From contig MGXG01000066.1 in assembly GCA_001801285.1 (NCBI GenBank), forward strand, positions 1 through 9,310: DNA of 9,310 nucleotides. Reading direction: 5' to 3'. A program made the position numbers and the translations under genes. The notes under the pieces are model-generated. The model did not search any database, was not told the DNA's origin, and saw only the letters and a list, made by a program, of their open reading frames with translations. Of this stretch, positions 1 to 5,587 are shown piece after piece (position 1 is the first letter of the stretch; the number at the start of each line of letters is the position of its first letter). This DNA comes from Gammaproteobacteria bacterium GWE2_37_16. Lineage in GTDB: Bacteria; Pseudomonadota; Gammaproteobacteria; UBA9339.

Positions 1-1128
1 CCCATTTTCTCAGGTAAATTAGCAGTTTCCAACTTCAATCCAAGCGCTTTTTTAAGTCGTTTTTTAGGTATAATTAATCAAAACCCCAACCTAAAAACTT
101 TCAACCAGGCTACGGCAAAAATAGAATTTCAAGCTTCATCAAAATTCCTCAAGATTCCACGCCTGGAAATCAATTTAGATGATTCCGTCATGCGTGGAGA
201 CGTAAATTTCACACGTTTTGGCGCCCAATATTTGGGGTTCACTCTTGCTATCAATAATTTCAATTTAGCAAATTACACCAATTTCAAAAAAGCACCTTTG
301 AAAAATGCAATCACAGCAACAACAGTTGTGCAAAAAATAAAAACCATAGTCAACACAATACCGAAAATGCCTAATGATTCGGTAGATAAAACGCTTCCAA
401 CAACCCCACAAAGTATCGCCCTAGATGGAGTTATCAAAATCGATAATCTACTTTTAAACAAAATCTCACTGAAAGACGCCAATATAACCATTTCCGGCAC
501 CAATAAAAATGTTCTTATTGAGCCATTTACCGCTCACCTTTATGATGGTGTTATAGAAAGTAAGGCAAACATTGACTTAACAAACTGGAACAACCCTAAA
601 ATAAATACCCACCTCAACTTGAACGGAGTTTCAGTACAAACCTTGTCTAAAAGTTTAGCCAATTTTGACAAAATTACTGGCAAGTTATTTCTGCAGGCTG
701 ATTTTAAAAATTCAAACGGGCATGGACATTTCGTCATTAATAACGGTGCCTGGCAGGGAATTGATATTTCCTATTTAGTGAACTCGGCAAATGCTTTAAT
801 CAACAATAAACAAAAACCAACCGAATCCCAGCCACCAGAAACCAAATTTAAAAAATTAGCCGGAACATTCATTCTTAACAATAGTATTTTTAATAATAAT
901 GATTTATTGGTTGAAGCTGGTCATTTTCACGCTACAGGTAACGGCACAATCAATCTAAATTCGCAAACATTGGATTATCAATTTAAAGCAAGCACACAAC
1001 AAGGCGATAGTAGCTTTACTGTACCAATTAACATTTCTGGCACACTGAATAATCCACAAATTCATTCTGATTTAGGTAAAATGGCGATAAAAATTGGAGA
1101 GAATTTACTGAAAAAATTGAAACTATGA
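1..1128 (+). CDS. AsmA-family protein, C-terminal part (5' end outside window)
   Basis: The frame is open from base 1 to the TGA at 1126-1128, giving about 375 residues with no start inside the window; the first internal ATG (190) is not the real start because the similarity extends upstream of it. The opening residues (GKLAVSNFNPSAFLSRFLGI) and the closing segment (VPINISGTLNNPQIHSDLGK) are typical of the AsmA C-terminal domain, with alternating beta-strand repeats between them. AsmA-family proteins are long beta-rich proteins anchored in the inner membrane by an N-terminal helix; they span the periplasm and are linked to outer-membrane assembly and phospholipid transport. The N-terminal anchor lies outside the window, so membrane topology cannot be checked. 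The gene ends in a short Lys/Leu tail (ENLLKKLKL). A REP-like pair and a T-rich tract follow it. The family call is firm; whether it is asmA itself or a paralogue such as yhjG or yicH cannot be decided. Confidence 0.88.
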   Translation, partial: PIFSGKLAVSNFNPSAFLSRFLGIINQNPNLKTFNQATAKIEFQASSKFLKIPRLEINLDDSVMRGDVNFTRFGAQYLGFTLAINNFNLANYTNFKKAPLKNAITATTVVQKIKTIVNTIPKMPNDSVDKTLPTTPQSIALDGVIKIDNLLLNKISLKDANITISGTNKNVLIEPFTAHLYDGVIESKANIDLTNWNNPKINTHLNLNGVSVQTLSKSLANFDKITGKLFLQADFKNSNGHGHFVINNGAWQGIDISYLVNSANALINNKQKPTESQPPETKFKKLAGTFILNNSIFNNNDLLVEAGHFHATGNGTINLNSQTLDYQFKASTQQGDSSFTVPINISGTLNNPQIHSDLGKMAIKIGENLLKKLKL

Positions 1129-1133
1129 TTTCT

Positions 1134-1250
1134 TCACCATAAACCATAAACCCGTAGTCGCAAGCTTTAGCTTGTGTTAAAAATTCATCGTGAAATGCGC
1201 TGTCTAAAGCCTGCAGCTACCAAGGTGATGTTATTTTTTTGTTTTATTTT
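1134..1250 (+). terminator. possible terminator of the AsmA gene: REP pair followed by T-rich tract
   Basis: The inverted REP pair can fold into a large hairpin closed by an outer 5-bp stem (TCACC at 1134-1138 with GGTGA at 1224-1228). A T-rich run follows at 1229-1254, broken by single A, G and C bases. The geometry resembles an intrinsic terminator between the AsmA gene and the tRNA promoter, but the hairpin is long and imperfect. The same T-rich run sits just upstream of the tRNA -35 box and could equally act as an UP element for RNA polymerase alpha. Confidence 0.3.
1154..1220. repeat. REP-like inverted pair, copy 1 (23-nt units R1 and R2)
   Basis: Two 23-nt units face each other: R1 at 1154-1176 (+) and R2 at 1198-1220 (-), separated by 21 nt. 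Each starts with GTAG followed by a short palindrome. R1 folds as CGCAAGC-TTTA-GCTTGTG, a 7-bp stem with one G-T pair; R2 keeps the GGCTTTAG core but its stem is imperfect. The arms match at 16 of 23 positions. Two more units of the same design lie at 3210-3316. A GTAG head before a small palindrome is the hallmark of bacterial REP sequences, which are moved by RAYT (TnpA-REP) transposases. No RAYT gene is in the window. Confidence 0.7.
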
Positions 1251-1252
1251 TC

Positions 1253-1281
1253 TTGACGTAAGCGCTTACAAAAGGTTTAAT
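1253..1281 (+). promoter_or_regulatory. sigma70-type promoter of tRNA-Phe
   Basis: TTGACG (1253-1258) and TTTAAT (1276-1281) are separated by exactly 17 nt, each matching consensus at 5 of 6 positions. Transcription would start near 1289, leaving a leader of about 24 nt before the mature tRNA for RNase P to remove. A T-rich stretch directly upstream of the -35 box fits an UP element, as is common for stable-RNA promoters. A perfect 12-bp palindrome lies in the spacer. Confidence 0.75.
1258..1269. promoter_or_regulatory. 12-bp perfect palindrome GTAAGCGCTTAC in the tRNA promoter spacer
   Basis: GTAAGCGCTTAC is perfectly self-complementary with a central CG. It begins at the last base of the -35 box and fills most of the first half of the spacer. 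Its layout resembles LacI/GalR-family operators (TGTAA-xCGx-TTACA type). A protein bound here would block RNA polymerase. One or two 12-bp palindromes are expected by chance in a window of this size, so position rather than rarity is the argument. Confidence 0.35.
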
Positions 1282-1312
1282 ACGACTCTTCGCAATTATC
1301 GCTCACTCTTGT

Positions 1313-1388
<76 letters not shown>

Positions 1389-1433
1389 TTTTAACTATTA
1401 TCCCATTTTTACTAAGACATAACTTTATTTTCC

Positions 1434-1439
1434 TATAAT
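1434..1439 (+). promoter_or_regulatory. perfect -10 box TATAAT of the 302-residue orphan gene
   Basis: TATAAT at 1434-1439 matches consensus fully, with a start point expected near 1446 and a leader of about 22 nt. No good -35 hexamer lies 16-18 nt upstream (ACTAAG at 17 nt), so the promoter may be weak or need an activator. The surrounding 1389-1467 region is very AT-rich. Confidence 0.5.
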
Positions 1440-1456
1440 TTAAATTTAAAAACCAT

Positions 1457-1462
1457 AAAGGA
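1457..1462 (+). promoter_or_regulatory. Shine-Dalgarno AAAGGA before the 302-residue orphan gene
   Basis: AAAGGA lies 5 nt before the ATG at 1468 and fixes that start over the internal ATG at codon 9. Clear ribosome binding sites are rare in this window; only the two orphan genes have one. Confidence 0.7.
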
Positions 1463-1467
1463 AATTT

Positions 1468-2376
1468 ATGAATCTTAAGATTTTACAAGCTATGAGTACT
1501 AAAGAATATATTAATCATCGCTTAAAGTTAGAACTTGCTCAACTTATAACAAGCGCGGAAAATAGAAGCAGAGATGTGTTAATTACGCATCCGATTATTA
1601 CTACACTTTCATTAAGTTGCACTGCAGCAGCATCTCCTGCTGCTGCATTAAATCGCTTTACTACCCCATCTTTTTTCAAGCCCCAACATGCTCACCCAGC
1701 ACTTTCCGCTCCTTCCAGTTCCACCACCCCAGGTATACCTTCCGATCCTACCCCTATTGTAATTTCAGGAGCTGTGAATATACGTATTTCCAAGTTTACT
1801 AATATCTATGATACTTGGACACATATTGATTTACGTAGTAATGGTAGTACCTTTGAAGAGGTATGCCGTAATCTTGCTAGGTTTCCTAATGCTGTTATTT
1901 TGAACCAGAATAAATCATTAGAATTGGCGATTAAAATTGTTAAAGGGATAGAGCGTGATGATCGCCCTGAAAATTGTGGTGAAGTAAGACTTGCACAACG
2001 TGCTGCGTGGAACGCTAAAAAACACGCAAAACAGATGGAGATCAGCAGGAGAATCCGAGAAAATCGAGAAGCATTTATACAAGAAGGTAAAGATATGGAT
2101 CCAGATTGGGATGATTCATCAGTGCCATGTTTTACGGTAAGTCGTATGGATGATAAAGATGAGCAAGATAAATTGATAGACAGACAAGACTTTTTCAATT
2201 ATGTATCACAAAGGAAAACCGCACTGGATAAAAAAATAGAAGCCAGAATAAAAAAACAAGAACTAGAAGAAGGTCGAAAGTTTGTAGGAGAAGAAAGAGA
2301 CCAAAGAGAGGAACCAGAAACAGCAGCAGAAAAAGCAGAAGACACAGAAATAAATAAACTTATGCAGCGAATTTGA
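1468..2376 (+). CDS. orphan protein, 302 residues, Ser/Pro-rich linker and charged coiled-coil-like C-terminus
   Basis: I do not recognise this protein. Residues 1-40 are polar and probably helical. Residues 42-60 are Ala/Ser/Thr-rich and mildly hydrophobic, including AAASPAAA, but too short and polar for a membrane helix. Residues 64-97 form a Ser/Thr/Pro-rich linker. Residues 98-165 look like a small mixed domain (STFEEVCRNLARFP). From about 172 to the end the protein is strongly charged and Lys/Arg/Glu-rich, likely helical or coiled coil. The last 30 residues hold eight Glu and two Asp, followed by INKLMQRI. There is no signal peptide; LSLSC at 47-51 is not a valid lipobox. The ATG is supported by AAAGGA 5 nt upstream and a TATAAT box. 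It stands alone after tRNA-Phe and converges on the hydrolase gene. The Glu-rich tail resembles the E-block signal of Dot/Icm effectors, which makes an effector role possible but unproven. Confidence 0.75.
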   Translation: MNLKILQAMSTKEYINHRLKLELAQLITSAENRSRDVLITHPIITTLSLSCTAAASPAAALNRFTTPSFFKPQHAHPALSAPSSSTTPGIPSDPTPIVISGAVNIRISKFTNIYDTWTHIDLRSNGSTFEEVCRNLARFPNAVILNQNKSLELAIKIVKGIERDDRPENCGEVRLAQRAAWNAKKHAKQMEISRRIRENREAFIQEGKDMDPDWDDSSVPCFTVSRMDDKDEQDKLIDRQDFFNYVSQRKTALDKKIEARIKKQELEEGRKFVGEERDQREEPETAAEKAEDTEINKLMQRI

Positions 2377-2407
2377 TAAAGTTCTCTTTACCCTTATTTC
2401 AAACCGG

Positions 2408-3166
2408 CTAACTCAAAAACTCATCCACCTGCTTACAAAACTCGATGCAATCGTGTTCGTGTGGAAAATGTCCAGCTTTGGGAAAAACCACTAACTTTGC
2501 CTCTGGGATTATTTTTTTCATTAATTGACCCGCGGTAAGTGGCGAGCTGGTATCTTTCTCGCCCCAAATCAACAAAGTCGGTACTTTGATTTTTGGTAAT
2601 AATGATCGAAAATCTTCATTCACAACACGCACCAAAATCTCTCGCATCACGCCTTGTGCTCGCCTATAATCTTGCGAGCCTACTTTATTGCGATACGCAT
2701 TAACTTTTCGCGCTAAAAAAATTTTTAATAAAGGCAAACACGCCAAGTTTTTTAATAATTTGAAGGCATACATTTTTCCATACTGTGTGATTTTTTTGGG
2801 TAATTTAATACCGGCACTGCTAATCAAAACCAGTTTTTTAGTTGCAACTAAATTCTCAGCGGTTAAATATAAAGCAATTTTACCACCCAAAGAATGTCCG
2901 ACCATAATTGGATTGATAATTTCAAGCTCACGTGCAAATTCCGCCACTAATGCCGCATATTGTTCCGTTTGCCAAGCTGTTTGTGGTGGTGTGCTTAAAC
3001 CAAAACCAGGTAAATCAAGTGCAATAACTCGAAAATTTTGCGCCAAATGCATAATGACTTTTAAATACCCTTCAAAACCCCATCCCCAGCCGGGCAAGAA
3101 AATCAAACTCTCCCCTGCCCCAAAGATCTTGTAATGAATTCTTAAATTTTGTATTTTGATAAACAT
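2408..3166 (-). CDS. alpha/beta-hydrolase fold protein
   Basis: The 252-residue protein has the complete layout of a single-domain alpha/beta hydrolase. An early strand leads into the oxyanion-hole loop LPGWGWG (24-30), then ALDLPGFGLS (49-58), the nucleophile elbow VGHSLGG with Ser92, the acid-bearing turn IWGEKD with Asp205, and AGHFPHE with the catalytic His233. All three triad residues are in place. A cap of helices rich in Lys and Leu lies at about 121-185. Length is normal for the family (about 250-280). There is no signal peptide, so it should be cytosolic. It resembles BioH/MhpC-like esterases, but no biotin or aromatic-degradation genes are near and the substrate is unknown. The ATG has no clear Shine-Dalgarno sequence; similarity to the family begins immediately after it (IHYKIFGAG), supporting this start. 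It is divergent from greA and converges on the orphan gene with 31 nt between the stops. Confidence 0.9.
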   Translation of the reverse strand: MFIKIQNLRIHYKIFGAGESLIFLPGWGWGFEGYLKVIMHLAQNFRVIALDLPGFGLSTPPQTAWQTEQYAALVAEFARELEIINPIMVGHSLGGKIALYLTAENLVATKKLVLISSAGIKLPKKITQYGKMYAFKLLKNLACLPLLKIFLARKVNAYRNKVGSQDYRRAQGVMREILVRVVNEDFRSLLPKIKVPTLLIWGEKDTSSPLTAGQLMKKIIPEAKLVVFPKAGHFPHEHDCIEFCKQVDEFLS

Positions 3167-3194
3167 ATTGAATCAATTGCCGTTAACCGCCAGC

Positions 3195-3316
3195 GTAGCC
3201 GCAAATTACGTAGCTGCTGGCTTTAGCCTGCGCATTAAAATTTCAACCTACCTTTTCACAATATTTATATATCCAATCTAACGTGCATTATATCGCAGGT
3301 TAAAACCTGCGGCTAC
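3195..3316. repeat. REP-like inverted pair, copy 2 (R3 and R4) plus a truncated unit
   Basis: R3 at 3210-3232 (+) and R4 at 3294-3316 (-) are 23-nt units facing each other across 61 nt. R3 is GTAG followed by a GGC-TTTA-GCC core stem; R4 read on the minus strand is GTAGC followed by a perfect hairpin CGCAGGT-TTTA-ACCTGCG. Just upstream, GTAGCCGCA at 3195-3203 repeats the first nine bases of the unit and then breaks off, looking like a truncated copy in tandem with R3. Together with 1154-1220 this makes four full units in two inverted pairs. This pair lies between the divergent hydrolase and greA genes. Confidence 0.75.
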
Positions 3317-3321
3317 GATAT

Positions 3322-3351
3322 TTGAATTAAAACCCGCGCGTTAAATATATT
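3322..3351 (+). promoter_or_regulatory. candidate greA promoter
   Basis: TTGAAT (3322-3327) and TATATT (3346-3351) are 18 nt apart, matching consensus at 4 and 5 of 6 positions. The -35 box begins 6 nt after REP unit R4. Transcription would begin near 3358 and give greA a leader of about 95 nt to the preferred start. A weaker alternative (TTGCAT at 3398, TATCAC at 3421, 17 nt apart) would leave only the shorter start usable. Confidence 0.35.
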
Positions 3352-3452
3352 CCAAATAATAAAAATACAATTTTAAACTAAAGACAGACAACCAAATTTG
3401 CATTATGATTAAACAATTAATATCACCTTTTGAAATTATTTATAGAATTATT

Positions 3453-3938
3453 ATGACACTACCAATCAAAGTTCCCATGACTGTTCATGGAGCGAACAAA
3501 CTGCGCACTGAACTAGACAAACTCAAACGTGAAATCCGACCGCGCATCGTTAAAGCAATTGAAGAAGCGCGCGCTCATGGTGATTTGCGCGAAAATGCCG
3601 AATATCACGCAGCTAAAGAACAGCAAGGGATGGTTGAAGCACGCATCCGTGATATTGAATACAAACTAAGCAACGCAAATATTATCGATATTAGCAAATT
3701 AGCAGTCAAAGATATCGTCGTTTTTGGCACAACTGTGTATCTTCTCAATCTTGATACTGAAGAAAAAAGTGTTTACCAAATCGTAGGCGATGATGAAGCA
3801 AACATCAAAGAAGGCAGAATTTCTATCAATTCGCCATTATCACGCGCCATTATCGGTAAAAAAGTTGGCACAGAAGTTGAAGTCACTACTCCAGGCGGCA
3901 TTGTTGCTTATGAAATCTTACAAATTGATTACATATAA
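3453..3938 (+). CDS. greA: transcription elongation factor GreA
   Basis: GreA enters the secondary channel of RNA polymerase and stimulates cleavage of the backtracked RNA 3' end, rescuing stalled elongation complexes. The 161-residue product has the N-terminal coiled coil (about 10-78) with the conserved tip HGDLRENAEYHAA; Asp44 and Glu47 correspond to the catalytic Asp41 and Glu44 of the E. coli protein. The C-terminal FKBP-like domain (about 84-161) includes IVGDDEA, ISINSPLSRAIIGK and TPGG. E. coli GreA is 158 residues, so the start at 3453 (MTLPIKVPMT) is preferred. The frame is also open to an ATG at 3405, which would add 16 residues (MIKQLISPFEIIYRII) not found in the family; an ATG at 3477 is slightly short. 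None of the three has a Shine-Dalgarno sequence. The gene is monocistronic as far as seen, with its stop 4 nt from that of the opposing orphan gene. Confidence 0.96.
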   Translation: MTLPIKVPMTVHGANKLRTELDKLKREIRPRIVKAIEEARAHGDLRENAEYHAAKEQQGMVEARIRDIEYKLSNANIIDISKLAVKDIVVFGTTVYLLNLDTEEKSVYQIVGDDEANIKEGRISINSPLSRAIIGKKVGTEVEVTTPGGIVAYEILQIDYI

Positions 3939-3942
3939 AGAT

Positions 3943-5526
3943 TTATTCCGCCTCCAATACGAAATCTCCACTTCCTTCGCTATCATCTTTGTTATCTAAA
4001 TCCTGATCTTCCTTAATAAAAAGAGACGCAATAGAAAAAGTAGGTGATGGTGAGGACGGCGGTGTTTCAGCTTCTGATGGTGGTAAAGAAGGAGAAGGTG
4101 GCGGTGATGATACAGGAGGAGATGGAGGAGATTGCGTAGTATTAAACCAAGTTGATACTAAGCTTCTCTTAACCTCATGCGCGAAATTTTTAACATCTTT
4201 GATATCATGATCACCAACCACTAGTTTTTTTAATAAATCATTGGTAATGGTGCTTTCTCGAACCAAAAACCCTTGGTCAGTAAGCACAAGATCCGCCATC
4301 AATTTGCCTGGAATATCAATTAATGGCTCTTCTGGTTTGGTGGTGTTTCTAATATGAATATTATCCAATTCCACGACACAATAAATCCTCGTGTTTTTAC
4401 CTGATTTATCTGCAATAAAATTAGCAGTTTTTACGCTCTTTGAATTATCAACTATAAAAACAGGACTTTCCAAGGTTTGCTTTAATGAAGAAGAACGGAA
4501 CAATTTACCAACTCTTCCAGAAGATTTAGGGGAATGAGTCGTATCTTGAACAGCAGTAGCTTGCGTAGATGTTAAAGGCAAAGCTGGTCGCGCTATTGCC
4601 CCCTGCACACAGGAAGGAAGTAAGTTAAGCACCTCCTGGTTATAACTTTTCCCCAATAAAATTAATAATTTCCTGTCTGCAACATCAGTTAAATCTAAAT
4701 TTAACTCTCTAGCAACTCTTTGAAGAATTTGCTCCTTCATATAAATAGGGGAGGCAATTTTATCTTGCCACTCTTTGCGTAACATCTCCAAAGTCTTTGA
4801 CTCTATTTTTTCTTTATTTAATAATAATTCTCGCCAAGTCTCTTCCTTAATCTCATTCTCATCAGCTATCTTTTTGCCATCTACGCCATTGATTTTTAAG
4901 CCACGATTTAAATCAGTAAAAAATTGCCCTAATGCTTCAATCACTTCTTGTTCCGACCCAGTCCCAACAGTATCATTCAACGCCGCCGCCATTGGGATAT
5001 GAAAAAGATCATCACGAACACCATCACCTACATTTTTACTCCTAATTTCCGCTATTATTTCATTGTATAAATTTTCAGATATACTGCGCAGGCTTTTAGA
5101 ACGAATTGGATCATCACCAACTCTAGGGAAATCTTGTATTTTGGTCAACAGTCCCTCTTTAAGCTTTGTTAACTCCCATTCTCCAGAACCGCCTATGTTT
5201 CTGTAAATGTAAGCTTCATCGCCACGTTTAATTAACACTGGTATATTGTTTTGTGCATGTGATATCTGCTTCACATTACTGCGAAGAATTTGTGATTTAA
5301 TTTCCTGATTGGGATCAACAGCCCACAAAATAAATTCATTTCTTTTGAGGATTTTTAATGCTTCATTCTGCGATGCCATCAATTCCGTTTGTGAAATGAT
5401 TATTGGAAATTGAGGCTGGGCTTGTCCTCTCTCTTCGTCATAGCCTCTTGCAAACATTCGCCCAATCCCAGCCCATCCTGAAGAAGGATTGCTTATTTCA
5501 GAACCTGTTTTTTCATTATTAGACAT
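3943..5526 (-). CDS. orphan protein, 527 residues, proline-rich linker and acidic tail
   Basis: I do not recognise this protein. It has no signal peptide or membrane segment. Residues 1-45 are polar. A first folded part (about 46-135) includes NEFILWAVDP and a strand-rich stretch IPVLIKRGDEAYIYRN (95-110). Residues 140-310 look helical and charged. A basic Ser-rich patch lies at 333-350 (PKSSGRVGKLFRSSSLKQ). A second mixed domain (about 354-437) contains IYCVVELDNIHIRN. Residues 467-495 are a Pro/Ser linker with PPSPP and PPPSPS runs. The last 30 residues carry ten acidic residues. The start is fixed by AAGGAG 5 nt before the ATG. It lies 57 nt downstream of uvrB on the same strand and may be partly co-transcribed. 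Multi-domain cytosolic proteins with such linkers are common among effectors of intracellular bacteria; that reading is inference. Confidence 0.78.
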   Translation of the reverse strand: MSNNEKTGSEISNPSSGWAGIGRMFARGYDEERGQAQPQFPIIISQTELMASQNEALKILKRNEFILWAVDPNQEIKSQILRSNVKQISHAQNNIPVLIKRGDEAYIYRNIGGSGEWELTKLKEGLLTKIQDFPRVGDDPIRSKSLRSISENLYNEIIAEIRSKNVGDGVRDDLFHIPMAAALNDTVGTGSEQEVIEALGQFFTDLNRGLKINGVDGKKIADENEIKEETWRELLLNKEKIESKTLEMLRKEWQDKIASPIYMKEQILQRVARELNLDLTDVADRKLLILLGKSYNQEVLNLLPSCVQGAIARPALPLTSTQATAVQDTTHSPKSSGRVGKLFRSSSLKQTLESPVFIVDNSKSVKTANFIADKSGKNTRIYCVVELDNIHIRNTTKPEEPLIDIPGKLMADLVLTDQGFLVRESTITNDLLKKLVVGDHDIKDVKNFAHEVKRSLVSTWFNTTQSPPSPPVSSPPPSPSLPPSEAETPPSSPSPTFSIASLFIKEDQDLDNKDDSEGSGDFVLEAE

Positions 5527-5532
5527 ATCTTT

Positions 5533-5538
5533 CTCCTT
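5533..5538 (-). promoter_or_regulatory. strong Shine-Dalgarno AAGGAG before the 527-residue orphan gene
   Basis: Read on the minus strand, AAGGAG lies 6 nt before the ATG whose first base is 5526. It is the strongest ribosome binding site in the window and settles the start. Confidence 0.8.
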
Positions 5539-5556
5539 ATAAAAATAAGCTTATGA

Positions 5557-5587
5557 TTTATAATGAATATTTTCCCACATATCTCAA
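5557..5587 (-). promoter_or_regulatory. weak candidate promoter between uvrB and the 527-residue orphan gene
   Basis: On the minus strand TTGAGA (5587-5582), overlapping the uvrB stop codon, precedes CATTAT (5565-5560) by 16 nt or TATAAA (5562-5557) by 19 nt. Matches are partial and the region is AT-rich, so this could be chance. If real, the orphan gene can be expressed apart from uvrB. Confidence 0.25.

Noticed and set aside
1606..1623. LSLSC as a lipoprotein signal in the 302-residue orphan protein
   Set aside because: Ser rather than Leu stands at position -3, and it follows 40 polar residues instead of a short basic and hydrophobic signal.
1623..1647. 8-bp inverted repeat TGCAGCAG / CTGCTGCA inside the 302-residue gene
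   Set aside because: It is explained by codons of an Ala run (AAASPAAA) and has no terminator-like T tract or promoter context.
2688..3134. 148-codon open frame on the plus strand opposite the hydrolase gene
   Set aside because: The minus strand encodes an intact catalytic triad protein across the same bases; the plus frame has no ribosome binding site and no recognisable motif.
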